Counted from the stretch's first letter, positions 32,493-44,071 are shown. The stretch is DNA of 64,000 nt from Fulvia fulva (GCF_020509005.1 NC_063018.1:1116001-1180000), one strand, 5' to 3'. Notes: generated by a model not told the origin, from the sequence alone. A program made the numbers and translations.

Positions 32493-32699
32493 ACCCCCTC
32501 AGCTCGTGCGCTAGAGTAAATGAGCTGATTCCTATATAATCGCGTGCACCCTGTCATAACTACCCCCCCTATCTATAGTAGTGACGTCAGGCCCTCGGTA
32601 TTACTACTACTATAGTGAGGGTAAGTCAGCTGTTTCAAGTGAAGTGAGGTGAGCTTTGTACCCCTTCCCTCATTCCTCACTTTCACTGCTGCCATTGTT
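32493..32699 (-). other. Copia internal 3' region, next to LINE-1 copy C
   Basis: The stretch between the copia 3' LTR and the LINE insertion. It still has many CA and TG dinucleotides, so it is less mutated than the outer elements. No ORF seen. Confidence 0.55.
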
Positions 32700-32885
32700 A
32701 CCTATATAATAGATAGATAGATTTGTCATTCCCCTGTTCTAGGACCCTATCCGGCCTATGCAGGTATATATCTATTGTTATGTACAAAGGGAAACCCGAA
32801 TAGGTGAAAACCCTTCCCGCCCCCGACTACTCCTTGTCTAGATTAGCTTTCCCTCTGAACGTACGTAGTCCATGTCACTACCCCG

Positions 32886-35800
32886 TTAGCCCCCGCTCCT
32901 AGCCGGTCTCGTCGCGCTGCGTCGTGTCCTCTCTTCCTGCACTGCTCCTACTAGGCGGTACTGTTCTAGCCAGCCCTTCTCTAGTATCCAGTTCGTAATG
33001 CGCCGTAGGTCTTCAGCGTTGTTAAGAAGTGCCCCAATCGTCCGGTTCCTCGCCTTTGCCATCCACTCCCCCCTTCCTAGCGACCACCTCGGACAGACGA
33101 GGAGTGCGTGCCGTACGTTCTGGGAGCGATAGCCGCAGGGGCAGCTAGTATTCGTGTATCCTGGGACCTTCCTCCATGATAGGTACCCCTGGAGGCCGAT
33201 GTGTTCGCTTCGCAGTTGGGTTGCTATGCTACTCTGTGCCCTCGTAAGGCGGTAGTGGATGAGCTTCGGGGGGTGCTTGACCGCGGATTTTGTAGCTGAC
33301 CATTCCTTAGGTTGTCCCGCTGGCTGAGGGCGTCCACTATGCCCTACAACCTGGTTGTTCCACCTCTCTTTCCATAGTTGCTCTACAAACGATTTCTCAC
33401 CTTCCCATTGTGTTGCTAGCTGTTCGTCCCTTGCCCGGTAGTTCGGCTCGTTTCCGGGTCGAATGCCCTTATGCGCTGGTACTGATTCGCGGGCCCTTGC
33501 GACTGCACTGGCGATGACCTTCTGTACTGGGTACTGTGCCGACTTGCCTAAGTAGGAGGTCCGTAGTCCCTGGATGTATAGGTCGATCGGCGGTATAGCG
33601 GTCTCGTGCTCAAGCATCCTCGTTGGTGTCGACTTATATGCCCCGGTGACCTTCCTTAGGCATTGGTTTTGGATCTTCGCTAGCGGCGCGACGAGTCCCT
33701 TCGATGGGCAGGCCCTCTCGCCTAAGGACCACACTTGGCTGCCATAGGTAAGGACTGGCCGTACAATAGCCGTATATAGAAGTCGTGACTGCCGGAAGTC
33801 CGCCCCCCATGTGGACGCAGTGAGCCTCTGGCATGATGCCATATTCTGTTCAGCTTTCCGTAATATTGCCTGTACGTGCTTCCTCCACCGTAGCGCCGGG
33901 TCCACCCATAGTCCGAGGATCCTGAGCTGATTTGCCGGGTTAGTCGTGTGCCCCTGTATCTGGATAGAAGCTTGCATATTGTGGAACCGTGGCCGGCGCG
34001 TAAAGTGTATCAGATTGTACTTTTCTGGGGCAAACCGAGCCCCGTGCCTCCTAGCCCAGTCCTCGCAGATCTTGTGCTTCTCTTCTAGTAGCCTACAGTT
34101 CTCCTCAGTCGAGGAAGACCACGCTAGGATGTTTGTGTCGTCTACGAAGCCGCTCGCAGCGGTGTTCTGGGATTCTAGGGCTGGGAGCAGCGTCGCCATA
34201 AAGAAGAGGAACAGAATAGGTGCTAGCGTTGAGCCTTGCGGGATTCCAGTGTGGACTGCTTGAAATGGGCTTCTGTACTGGCCGACCAGGATCGACGTAC
34301 TGCGGTTTTGGAGGTAGGACCGTACGAAGTTGACAAGCCACTCAGGGAGTCCTTTCGACCTTAGGATGTAGAGAAGCCGCGGGTGTGACACGTAGTCGAA
34401 GGCTCCCGATATGTCTAGGCTAAGTAAGGAAGCCACCTTGTCCCTATTCTTATACCAGATGGCCTTTACCTGAGAGGTGATAAGTTCCATCGCGGATAGC
34501 GTCGATCGCTGTGGGCGCGCACCCATCTGGGTGTCCGGGAGTAGGGAGTGTTCCTCTGCCGCCTCGGAGAGTCTCGTTGCAACCAGCTTCTCAAGCGCCT
34601 TCCCAAGAGTGTTAAGGAGCGCAATTGGGCGGTACGACTTCACCTGCGTATAGTCTTCCTTCTGCGGCTTGCGTAGGACCACTGTCGTCGATTGTTTAAA
34701 AGCTATCGGGTGGTATCCGGTCTGTAGGCAGGCGTTGAAGATCGCTGCAACTGCTGGGGCTAGTTGATCTCTACACTTCTTTAGTAGCTCGTTTGGGATC
34801 CCATCCGGCCCCGGGGCTTTCTTCGCCGGCAACTTCCTCAGCACAGCGGTAACTTCTCCCTCGGACACCTCCTGTTGGACCGCGATGCTAGGGGCTAGGG
34901 GAGTAGAGCTGTTTATGTCGCTTAGATCAGCCTCGACTGGGGGTGGGAAGAACTTGCTAGCCAGTAGACGCGCCTTGGCCTCGGGGTCGCTAACCGGGCC
35001 ACTAGGCGATTGTAGCGCTGGGATAGAGAAGGAGGGGCCCTGTGTAGGGTCCTGTCGGGCCCATTTCGCTAGCTTCCACATCCTCTCTGGCTTGCCGGCG
35101 ATTTCTTCCACTGTGGCCCTCCAGCCGACTGCTTTCTCCCTCCGTATTATGGCTTTCTTCTGTTGGCATGCCTCCCTGTATACGTTCCAGGCCTCCTCGC
35201 TATGGCTGCTCGTCCACACCCGGCGGGCTCTCCTTGCTTCTCTTACTACCGCAGTGCACTCCGGCGTCCAGTATGGTTTGGACCATGTCGTTGGTTGGGC
35301 AAGCGGAACGTGAAGTGAGGTCGCTTTTCTTATTTCGTCTGTCAACCCCTGGACTGCTTCGTCTATCTCGTCTTTACTGTTGTATTGCTGCTGCGCGATC
35401 TGGACTAGCCTCTTGGAGTCATCGAGGTACGCCTGGATGTTGGCCCAGTGGGCCTTTCCCCAGTTTGGCTTAGGGGTTCTCGCTGGTGTGCGTTGTATCT
35501 GTGTCGCAATAGAGGTCCTGACTGGCATGTGGTCTGACGACGCCTCGAGTTCATGTTCGATCCCACAGTAGGTTACCGTGTGGTAGTGGCTATCTGAGAT
35601 CCAGGAGAGGTCGATCGTGCCTTGGAGTCCCCCTCTCTTCCAGGTGCCCAGGTCCTTCGGGGTATTGAGGGCAATTGCGTTGCTCGCCATCAAGTCGAGT
35701 ACTTCGTCGGCTATAGGGTGCGGCTGCATAAGGCTTTCCCAGGAAGGGTGGTGTATGTTGAAGTCTCCTACTACGATGTGGCACCCTTGTCTCTTGAGCG

Positions 35801-36203
35801 CACTGTCTAGGTGTCTGCAGACCCCTAGGTCGCGGCTAGACCTCGAGGCTGGCGGTTGCATGTATAGGTTGTGTATCCAGGTGCTACCCACGTGGAGGGA
35901 GGTAATATCGCCCCCGCCTTCTTCGTCTGCGTAGTACACTACCTCCCAGTCGGATTCTAGTATGTCCTTGCTGACATAGAAGCACGTGCGGGGTCTGCCG
36001 TCGCCTCGTAGGCATGTCGTGTAGCCTGGTGACTTGCAGGTCGTTGGTCTCTTATGGTGCGGGTTAATCCATGGCTCCTGGATTGCAAGGACGTGGTGGA
36101 CGCGCGGGTCCGCCTCGTGTAGGAAATGGTTCTGGACTATATCCTTGCTATGGTTGACGTTATACTGGATGATGTTAAGCGTGTCGAGGCTAGTCATCGG
36201 CAT
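32886..36203 (-). CDS. LINE-1 ORF2, endonuclease and reverse transcriptase
   Basis: About 1,105 aa, intact; ATG at 36203 or 36197. Residue numbers here count from 36209. The protein nicks the target and primes reverse transcription there. Apurinic-type endonuclease at about 12-232: QYNVNH (Asn17), QEPW (Glu45), GDFN (148-151) and SSDHMPV (224-230). RT at about 455-760: APGPDGIPNELLKK, KSYRPIALLNTLGKALEK, SLDISGAFDYV (motif A), TGIPQGSTLAPILF (motif B) and GFVDDTNIL (motif C, both catalytic Asp present). A C-terminal Cys/His motif CPCGYRS...RHALLVCPRW lies at about 1022-1040. I see no RNase H domain between RT and this motif. It overlaps ORF1, so translation may be coupled. Confidence 0.94.
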   Translation of the reverse strand: MPMTSLDTLNIIQYNVNHSKDIVQNHFLHEADPRVHHVLAIQEPWINPHHKRPTTCKSPGYTTCLRGDGRPRTCFYVSKDILESDWEVVYYADEEGGGDITSLHVGSTWIHNLYMQPPASRSSRDLGVCRHLDSALKRQGCHIVVGDFNIHHPSWESLMQPHPIADEVLDLMASNAIALNTPKDLGTWKRGGLQGTIDLSWISDSHYHTVTYCGIEHELEASSDHMPVRTSIATQIQRTPARTPKPNWGKAHWANIQAYLDDSKRLVQIAQQQYNSKDEIDEAVQGLTDEIRKATSLHVPLAQPTTWSKPYWTPECTAVVREARRARRVWTSSHSEEAWNVYREACQQKKAIIRREKAVGWRATVEEIAGKPERMWKLAKWARQDPTQGPSFSIPALQSPSGPVSDPEAKARLLASKFFPPPVEADLSDINSSTPLAPSIAVQQEVSEGEVTAVLRKLPAKKAPGPDGIPNELLKKCRDQLAPAVAAIFNACLQTGYHPIAFKQSTTVVLRKPQKEDYTQVKSYRPIALLNTLGKALEKLVATRLSEAAEEHSLLPDTQMGARPQRSTLSAMELITSQVKAIWYKNRDKVASLLSLDISGAFDYVSHPRLLYILRSKGLPEWLVNFVRSYLQNRSTSILVGQYRSPFQAVHTGIPQGSTLAPILFLFFMATLLPALESQNTAASGFVDDTNILAWSSSTEENCRLLEEKHKICEDWARRHGARFAPEKYNLIHFTRRPRFHNMQASIQIQGHTTNPANQLRILGLWVDPALRWRKHVQAILRKAEQNMASCQRLTASTWGADFRQSRLLYTAIVRPVLTYGSQVWSLGERACPSKGLVAPLAKIQNQCLRKVTGAYKSTPTRMLEHETAIPPIDLYIQGLRTSYLGKSAQYPVQKVIASAVARARESVPAHKGIRPGNEPNYRARDEQLATQWEGEKSFVEQLWKERWNNQVVGHSGRPQPAGQPKEWSATKSAVKHPPKLIHYRLTRAQSSIATQLRSEHIGLQGYLSWRKVPGYTNTSCPCGYRSQNVRHALLVCPRWSLGRGEWMAKARNRTIGALLNNAEDLRRITNWILEKGWLEQYRLVGAVQEERTRRSATRPARSGG

Positions 36204-37467
36204 CGACAATCATTTCCTCTGTATCGTCCTGTGTCCTACTGCCCTGTGCGTCCTGGTCTACGCCTATCGGCTGTGTACTAAAGGGGAGCCGGGCCTGGTT
36301 AGATTCCCTCGCCGCAGCTAGCAGAGCACGTGGCCTCCCGTACGCCCTAGGCTGCGCATCCTTTACATCGTTCTCGGCCCTAGGGCGCTTGTGCCCGACC
36401 GCCGCTAGTTGGTTCCGGTGTGGGCTAGCCTCACGGTCGCCGTAGAATCTTGGGGCGACGGTTCTGTTTGTGATTGCCTTGTTTTTCGCTAGTTTCCGCT
36501 GTGGGCATTCCGCACTATACGATGGGTGGTGCCCCGGACAGTTCGCGCACCGTCTCGTAGTCGATGTACAGTCCCTAGACATATGGTCTCCTGCACAGTT
36601 CGAGCAGGCCTGCTTGTTTGTGCACGTGTAGGTTTGGTGTCCATACTGTTGGCATTTGAAGCATTGGAGGACACGAAAGGATGAGGAGTGCTTTTCTACT
36701 GTCTTGAGGCTGTATTGCCAGACCAGGCCTTGTTCTATCGCTAGATCCGCCGCTTTCGCGTCTTGTAGCCATACTATTAGCGCCGAGGCCTTCTTGCCTT
36801 CTGGCCATTTCCTATGGAGCCAAGTCGCCTTCTGGATTGGAGAGTTAAGAGTGACCGGGTTGTCCTCTTGGAGAGCGCGTAGGTGACCCTGGTTGGTTGG
36901 GTCAAACTCCTTAGGCATGTCGTGGACTAGGATCGTGAATTGTTTCGTTGAGACCTTCGCTGATGCCGCAACCTTAGATGCCCACTGTGGCTGTGCCTCT
37001 AGGTGCCTCCTAGCAGTAGCAGAGCTAGTATAGATCTGTAGAGTGCCGTTAGACTGTTGGTTCACTGCGACCACCCCTGGTTGGTTAATTCGTTGGGCGA
37101 GCTCCTTGTTCGATAGCTTCGCAACTTCGGCCTGGTCTTCCTTTGCTGCAATGCGGATCGTAACTGCATCGTGCGTTGGGCGGGGGCCTGGTATCGATGC
37201 CGCGACCGATGCCCAGCTATGGGGGTGTTGATTCCGGGTGGCCTTGCTAATCGCCTGGGACGTCGTCCTCATTTCTTGTTGCCCTCGGTGATACGACAGT
37301 ACAAGCGCCGTGCGTAGCTGAGTGATCATTACCTGTAGAGACCGGTAAGGGAGCTGATCGTTAGTTTCCATGCTTTTTGCGTCCTCTATAAGTTGCTGCC
37401 AGTTGTCTTGGGGGGGCTTCGCCTGTAGGGCCGTAGGCGCCGTTAGTACCGTAGCCTGGGCTGCCAT
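36190..37467 (-). CDS. LINE-1 ORF1, zinc-knuckle RNA-binding protein
   Basis: 425 aa, intact. ORF1 proteins of such LINEs coat the element RNA to form the retrotransposition particle. Three CCHC-type zinc knuckles: CFKCQQYGHQTYTC (269-282), CSNCAGDHMSRDC (288-300) and CANCPGHHPSYSAEC (307-321). The middle region (about 95-260) has a fold-like pattern with VHDMPKEFDPTNQGHLRALQ and WLHRKWPEGKKASALIVWLQ, resembling the RRM-like/gag-like domain of other LINE ORF1s. The C-terminus is charged and Pro/Ala/Arg-rich. It ends TAG at 36192-36190, overlapping the ORF2 start in ATGACTAG. Confidence 0.92.
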   Translation of the reverse strand: MAAQATVLTAPTALQAKPPQDNWQQLIEDAKSMETNDQLPYRSLQVMITQLRTALVLSYHRGQQEMRTTSQAISKATRNQHPHSWASVAASIPGPRPTHDAVTIRIAAKEDQAEVAKLSNKELAQRINQPGVVAVNQQSNGTLQIYTSSATARRHLEAQPQWASKVAASAKVSTKQFTILVHDMPKEFDPTNQGHLRALQEDNPVTLNSPIQKATWLHRKWPEGKKASALIVWLQDAKAADLAIEQGLVWQYSLKTVEKHSSSFRVLQCFKCQQYGHQTYTCTNKQACSNCAGDHMSRDCTSTTRRCANCPGHHPSYSAECPQRKLAKNKAITNRTVAPRFYGDREASPHRNQLAAVGHKRPRAENDVKDAQPRAYGRPRALLAAARESNQARLPFSTQPIGVDQDAQGSRTQDDTEEMIVDADD

Positions 37468-37701
37468 TGCCTAGGAGTTGCCTAATGTAGCTAGGCACCT
37501 CCGCGGCGTTTGGAGCTGAAGAAACAGGGTGAAGAGAGCTTCAAGCTGTCCAGATTGAATGGGGTAGAACTCCCTCAGTCCTAGGGGCAGTGGCCTGCTT
37601 TTTATATCGTTGGAATGGCCTTGATAAGAGCTTTCGAATGTGTCGTGTTTTGGCGCAGAGATCGATCGATAATCTAGCCCTCCGTAATCACCTATATAAT
37701 A

Positions 37702-38600
37702 AAGTATAGAATGTGTGACTGTTGCCGGTAAGATAGCTTAGGTAATAGTCCCGTTATACGGACTTTTACTTAAGTATATAATCATCTCACCTACCGGCAA
37801 ACATCAGAGGTCCTAAGTTCAATCTAGGGGTAGCCTTAGTCCTATCGTATGCTTAAACATATATTGTCGTCCGCTCAACTTATTAAATTGTCCGATAATT
37901 ACTCTATACTAAGTTATTTCGCTCCGGCGAATAGTAAGAGAGCTCGCTCTGCCCCTAGGGAGTATAAGATACTAGTCAGTAGCGCAATGTACTAGGCTGT
38001 CTACGATAGAGCTTGTACTATGTGAGGTGTAATAGGGCTCTAATAGGTAATACCGGAGTAACGGTATCGGAAAGTTAAAAAGGCACCTTCGGGGTGCCTT
38101 ACTTTCTACACTTTTAAAGGTCCATCACCTTAGGGAGTGACACCTTTTTGTTTTGGGCAAGTGTGTGCTATGTGTAAGGTGCAAAAGTAGCGGATAATGT
38201 GGTGACAAGGTGGTAGTGTTATAGCTAGTAGTAAGTTAGAGGCGTTTCTCGCTTTCTAATTAGACGCGCTACTTTTGTCGCGCGCGTACGCTACTGCTAG
38301 TGACAGGGGTGTTTCTCGCCCTTACGCTATTAGCTAATAGGAGTCCGAGAAACACCTGTTAATAATAGTGCTAGGGCCGTACCGGTGAATAGTAGATGCT
38401 TTGCCCTAGCTTCGTTGTCGTCTATAGTATTAGTAGCTGCTAGTAGCCGTGTTTTACGCCTACTAGCGCTTCTAGAGAGGTGTCCGTAAAGATAAAGCCG
38501 TTCGGTGTTCGTTTCGAGATGAGGTGAGGCCGCTACTACGGGCTTCTTAGGCGTCTATTAGCCCGTTACCTCCTAATACGGCTATAGAGGGCACTAAGGT
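37702..38600. other. Copia internal sequence downstream of pol
   Basis: Non-coding or unrecognised part of the copia element on the 5' side of the LINE copy C insertion. It contains several GGTGCC-type direct and inverted short repeats (for example near 38080-38160). No ORF. Confidence 0.45.
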
Positions 38601-39722
38601 ACGTAGGTCCACGCCTTCCTTAGCTATATTAAGTAGCTTAACGAAGTGCTTGTGCTTCTATAGTAGAAGCAGCTTAGTCAGCCCGTCTATAGGCATGTCG
38701 TTAGTACTAAGATACTTAATCTTAATGTCTCCGCGCTAGTCTCGCTATTAGAGCTAGTAGTAGTGGATGTTAACGTAGCGTAGCTTCGTATCAAGCTTTT
38801 GCCCTTATTAGTTAATAAGGCGGATGGTCTACGTGTTGTCGTAGTATAAGTAGGTACGCTAATTGAACTGAAGGTATATCTTAGCGAAGACTCGTTCCTA
38901 CTATATAAGCTCTAAGGCGGCTTACGAAAGCCCGAGTAGCTTAGCCTCTGTTAAGGACTTAGTAATAGTGATTTGTTTAGATGCCTTATAATCTACTAGT
39001 CTACCGAACAGTATAAAGACCTAGCTATTTGAGCTGGTCCTATCATTATTTATACCGTAGGACGCGTCCGATGCTCTAAAGAACTCGTAGTTACTACCGA
39101 GGTACTCTAGTTAGCTATAAAGGCCAGTGATGTGTTTACTAGCGCTATATATAAGGCAGAGGTTCTTAGTCTCTAGGAGATAGCGTAAGTACTGATCTGT
39201 AAGCTTAAGGTGTGTCTTAGTTAGCTTAGTTAGATACTACGATAGTATAGACAAGGAAAAGGCGATATTAGGCCGCGTATATATAGCGGCGAAGTTAAGG
39301 GATCCTATACGTTGTTAGTACGTAAGGATAGCGATAGAGGTGGGTTAACGACCCTCTAGAACGGTCTAATCAAGGTGTTAATCTACTAGTACTATCGTTT
39401 TGCGTATATTCGTAGATATGCTGAATTTGGCGGCTAGCTTCTCAATGTAGTCTTCTTAAGAGAGCTATAGCAAGCGCTTGTTTCTGTCGCGCGTAACCTT
39501 GATTCCTAGGAACTAGGAGAGATTACCGAGCTCGTACATCTCGTACTTAGTAAGTAGCCGCTACTTAATATTAGTAGTATAGGCCTTATACTTACGGTAG
39601 TAGAGTATAACTAGGTCGTTAACGTAAAAGAAGAACATAACCTTGTTGTTATAGTAGATACATTCGGAGTCCGATAGGGGTACTAGTCTAAGGGAGGCTA
39701 GCGTCTCGGTTAGGGAGTTATA

Positions 39723-39923
39723 CTACAATAAAGGGGACTCCTTTAGACCGTAGAGGGCCTTAACTAGCTTAAGGGCGTGTCTATAGGATGGCCTGTCGAT
39801 TCTAGGAGGTGGTTGTAGATATATAGTATATAGTAGGTCCGAGTTTAGGAAGGCGTTAATAATATCGAATTGTTCGGCTTCTAGGTCGAAGCTCGCGGCT
39901 ATAGTATAGTAGAGGCGGAACAT
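39723..39923 (-). pseudogene. Copia reverse transcriptase fragment
   Basis: A 66-codon open stretch with the copia RT signature DIINAFLNSDLLYTIYLQPP (copia RTs have D-x-x-x-A-F-L-N-G) and KALYGLKESP. It is bounded by RIP-type stops and is part of the larger pol remnant. Confidence 0.85.
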
Positions 39924-42900
39924 ACTTACTAGTAGTGTAGCGGCGTATATGTCTAAGTGTGTTCCTTATAAATCGCCTCTTACGTATAGCCTAGCCTTGA
40001 AGCTCTTTAGTATACCGTACTCGTCTAGTTTGTATTTATATACCTACTTGAGCGGTAGTAGTAGCTAAAGTCCCTCCTCTTACTAAGCATCCTGATCCTT
40101 CTCTTCCTTTGTTACCTATCTGAATGTGCCTATTGCTAGGGCTTTAGTAAACTCCTTAGCTATAGCTTCGATCTACTATTAGGAGAAGCGGTGTTTTATA
40201 GCGGCTTAGTAGTTAGAAGGTTCGGGCGGAAGGTTATCGCGGTATATAGAGGTAGTAGTGTTAACACGCCTTAGAGGGCTATTGCCTCTTTGTGTAGGGC
40301 TTCGATCGCTCTTATCGCGATAGGCGCGTATTCTAGGTCGTATACCGGACATCTAGCCGATAATTATATTAGCGACTATGATCTAGTGTAGTATATAGTA
40401 GAAGTAGGCCGTTCGTAGGCGCTTTCTATTCTCTATAACTGTATAGTTAGACTCCTCTAGTATGTAGAGCTCTAGCTCTAGGGGGAAGAGTAGTATATTA
40501 GACGCGTTATATATTAACGCGTCTTCTAGTAGTATAAATATAAATGGATATAGCTCGCGATTAGGGTCCGTGTTGCCTATAATCTCCTTACGGTCTTCTG
40601 CGGTAAGGGCATCTATTATCTACTACTATAGGGTATCGTAGTAGTCAGTAGTGTTAGGTACTAACTACTATATCTTGTCTTGAGTCACGTGATCTGTTAC
40701 GTACTTAATTTGCCGGTCTTTTTAGTTATATATTACTAACTCGCGGTGTTACGGCTAGTATAGTTCTTACCTAAGGAGCTTTTAGTAGGCGTCTCGAGGT
40801 TGTTAGGTGTACGGCTACTAAGCCTGTTCTTCTACCCCCTCGGCCTATACTATATCTTGCTCGTGATAAGCGATATATAGGTCGTAGTATTATTTAGGCT
40901 CTTTAGCCGGGTCCGCTATTACGATGTTCTCGACAGGAGTCGTATACCCTACTATTAGGCGTAATAGGTCATAGAACGTGGTCTTATCGAAGAGGACGTC
41001 CTTGACTCGTATAACCCTATCTTTTAATAGGTCCTATACGCGGTAGATATTAGTAGAGTCGTATCCTACAAGGTAGCCTATAAGCGCTCTCTCTTAGAGT
41101 TTCTCGCTCTTACTAGGCTGATCTAGTCTATAGATGAACACGTATACAAGGGAGCTATATACTACTATATGACCTACGTTCGGAATTCGTCCTATTACTA
41201 ATTCGAATAGGGTCTTCTAGCCCTTTGACTAGATAGGGGATTGCTAGAGGATGTACGCCGCTACTATAGTGCATTCTAGCTAAAGCTTTTCCGGCAATCG
41301 TACGTAGATACGAATAGTTCTGCTTATAGTAATAATCAGAGCTCTAGCTCTTTCTACTAGGTCCTACGTAGGCGCGTATTCCGCGGTTACGTACTATTCA
41401 ATCTTGTTGTTATTAATGACTAAGCAAAACACCTTCCTAATAGCGGGCTCGTTGTCGCTATAGAAGTATACGAACCTACGACTAATAAAGTTGATAAAGC
41501 TTAGTAGGCTATTAAAGCAAGCTAATACCGATTGCTAATCCCTGTTCTTAATAGTAAACTAGAAGTGTCTATAGGTATCTAGATCGTAGAAGTGGACGAG
41601 GTACCTATTACCGTTATAGGCGATAGTGAATTCTACTAAGTCTATAGCTATATAGCCGTATAGGGTCATCACCCTAATAGGCTAAGACCGATTATACACC
41701 TTATAAGCTTTGCTAAGCCTATATGCTCTATAATGTGTAGTGAGGGGTGCGCTTAGACTATCGTTAATAATCACCCCCTTAACTCTAAGCGGTAACTACT
41801 TGATACGTTCAGCGCTAATATAACTAAAGATTTGATGCTACTAGCGGCTAGAGAGCTTTCGGTATTTAATAGGGGTCCTACTAGACGTAGCTACACCTTA
41901 AGTGCCCCTAGTGCTGTTTATAACTACGAGAACGGTACGATCACTATCCTCTTAAGCAGTTAGAGATACTACGCTATTAGCAGGTTCATCGCCGATATTT
42001 GCACCCCTACTAATAGTACTAATAAAGTGCGCGTTACGTATCTTTTTAGTGACCTTCGGCAGTACTAGGCCCTCTTTTGTAGGCTATTAGTAAATGATAG
42101 GTGACTTAGGTGGTATAACCACCTTGAAGAAAGGGATTGTACTAGTAGGGCGGTGTAGGTCTATCAATTTAGTGTCGTTATGCCACATTGAATTGCTACG
42201 TCCGTGCTACTAGAGTCCGGCTCTTTCTATACGTATATAAGAGATGACGTTTATATAAAAGCCTAGGCAGTAAGCCATATCTAGCAAGGTGAATAAATGG
42301 CCCCTAATTAATATATAAACGCGCCCTAACGCTATAATTAGAAAGGTAGTTGTTCTAGCCTAGATTTCTAAGGTAGTAAGGCGCTCTATAATAAACTCTA
42401 CACCCTCCTGGTCATAATAATTGATCATATAAGTGTCTGAACAGTTATTATACACCTAGCAATCCCTAAAGTTAACGCTTAACTTACTAATTGAGCTAGA
42501 AAGAACAGTAAGGCCAACAAAGCCCTTATCGCTTAGTGATACCTTCTTCGTATTAGTAATAGCCTTGTTACGTTCCTAGTCCTTACGATTGTTACGATTC
42601 AATACGCTAAGCAGACGCTCGCCGTCGTCGCTTAAGTAGTAGTTAATAAAGTTTTTCTAGTACTTCTTCTACTACTCTAAGCGCTAATCCTTTGCTAGGC
42701 GCTTGTCGGAGTTGATCACATCGTATAAGAACAGGCCCTTATAACAGGTGTCCTTAGGCTCGCCGGTAATGTTCTAGTAGCCGCTTAGCCTATTGTTGTC
42801 CTTGTCTTTATTCTTATCGCCGCGGCTACTACTACGACCCTTGTTACCGCGGCTATTACTACGGTTGTTACTACGGCTACTACTACGGTCACCCTCCTTT

Positions 42901-43864
42901 TGACTAGTACCTATAGGTACTGTTTCATCCTCTGCTTCTGCTAAGGTTTCTCCGGAGAAGGTTACGAAGACTAATCGACCGTTAGTTATTACTAGTACGG
43001 TGTCGCGTATCTATTCGAGGTAACGCTTAGTAAGCTTTTATAGTGACATTTTGTTACGCTTCTACTCGTTATATAGAGAAGCACCGTAGGCTAGAGCCTG
43101 CTTCTACTAAATAGTAAGTAGGAAGTGTCTACTAAGGTCGTCGTACTCGGCGTAGTTATACTTAAGCATCTTGGTCTATAAAACTAACTAGTCTAAGCAC
43201 TAGTTATCGATTCTACGTACGCTAGCCTTCTAAAGCCTAGACAGCTTAAGCGTGAGCTACCGCTTACGTAGTATATCGTCTAGACCATACTGATCCTTAA
43301 GAGCCTAGTATTTCGCTCTAAGGGTGTTCTAGCCGTGTATTAGCTCTTGCCCTAGCTCTGTCGTCGTACGGATAAGGTAGGTAATGAGCTTTAATCGCGT
43401 AGTAGTAAAGATGTCGTACATCCGTTACCTTCGGTCTACGTCTATTTGTCGTAGCTTAATGAGATCTCTTAATATAGCGTCTCCTACCGTATACGCTTAT
43501 TAGATTTCCTTAAACGTTAAGTAAGTAGGCTCTATTAGCTCGTTACTTAGTTAGTAAGGATCTACATACTTCTAGACATTTAAAGACTCTACGTAGAGCT
43601 CTAGCTAACGGTCAAACTTGTCCTATTAGTCATAGCTCTTCAGAACTACGGTACCCTAAGGTAGGGTACCGGTAGTTACCGGCGTCTCGGTAGTAGCTAT
43701 AACTATAAAATAGGTTGTAGGCTAGTGAAAGTTCTACGCGGGTTCACTAGGCCTAGGGGATACTACTGTACTAGTTATAGTAGTAGTGCTATGACGATAC
43801 AAACTCTGCTTTAGGGCTTTCTTATCGTAGCGAATGTTAGTAAGCGCTAACCGGGCTTATAACT

Positions 43865-44071
43865 ATTACGTTAGAAGTGTAGGAAGTTATTGTACGGGCT
43901 TATATAGGGTGTTTCAAAAGCAGGTTATGTATTGTATATGTCTATCTAGAATGGACAAGTATTGCTCTTAAAGAGGCTATAGGTGACTAATTAGTCACCT
44001 GATTCTTAGCGTACGTAGCCTCAAGTTTTGATAATAGGATGTTGCCTATATACACGCTCGGATCGCGACAT
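43865..44071 (-). repeat. Copia 5' LTR
   Basis: 207-bp partner of 32286-32492. The two differ at about eight or nine positions, all G/A or C/T. Confidence 0.85.

Larger units (their letters stand above)
32712..37689 (-). mobile_element. LINE-1 copy C, full length and intact
   Basis: 4,978 bp on the minus strand, inserted in the copia element, with a 12-bp target duplication ACCTATATAATA at 32700-32711 and 37690-37701. Order in element sense: 5' UTR 37689-37468, ORF1 (425 aa), ORF2 (about 1,105 aa) overlapping ORF1 by a few bases, 3' UTR, and a (GATA/ATCT)n tail at 32712-32720. It keeps normal CA/TG content, unlike copies A and B. It belongs to the apurinic-endonuclease LINE group and is probably Tad1-like, though without a recognisable RNase H domain. 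Confidence 0.95.
32286..44071 (-). mobile_element. Ty1/copia retrotransposon, decayed, split by LINE-1 copy C
   Basis: Flanked by 207-bp LTRs and a 5-bp duplication ATCCT (32281-32285, 44072-44076). Removing the element restores the LINE-2 reading frame at NIL-A. The element runs on the minus strand. Gag and integrase remnants lie at about 43800-40900. A 66-codon open fragment at 39723-39923 is copia RT (FDIINAFLNSDL and LVKALYGLKESP). RNase H follows near 38870-39060 (DASYGINND, then a FGRLVDYKASKQ and SLTEAKLLGLS stretch, then ERVFAKIY). It is less mutated than the gypsy element but carries many TAG stops. Confidence 0.9.
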
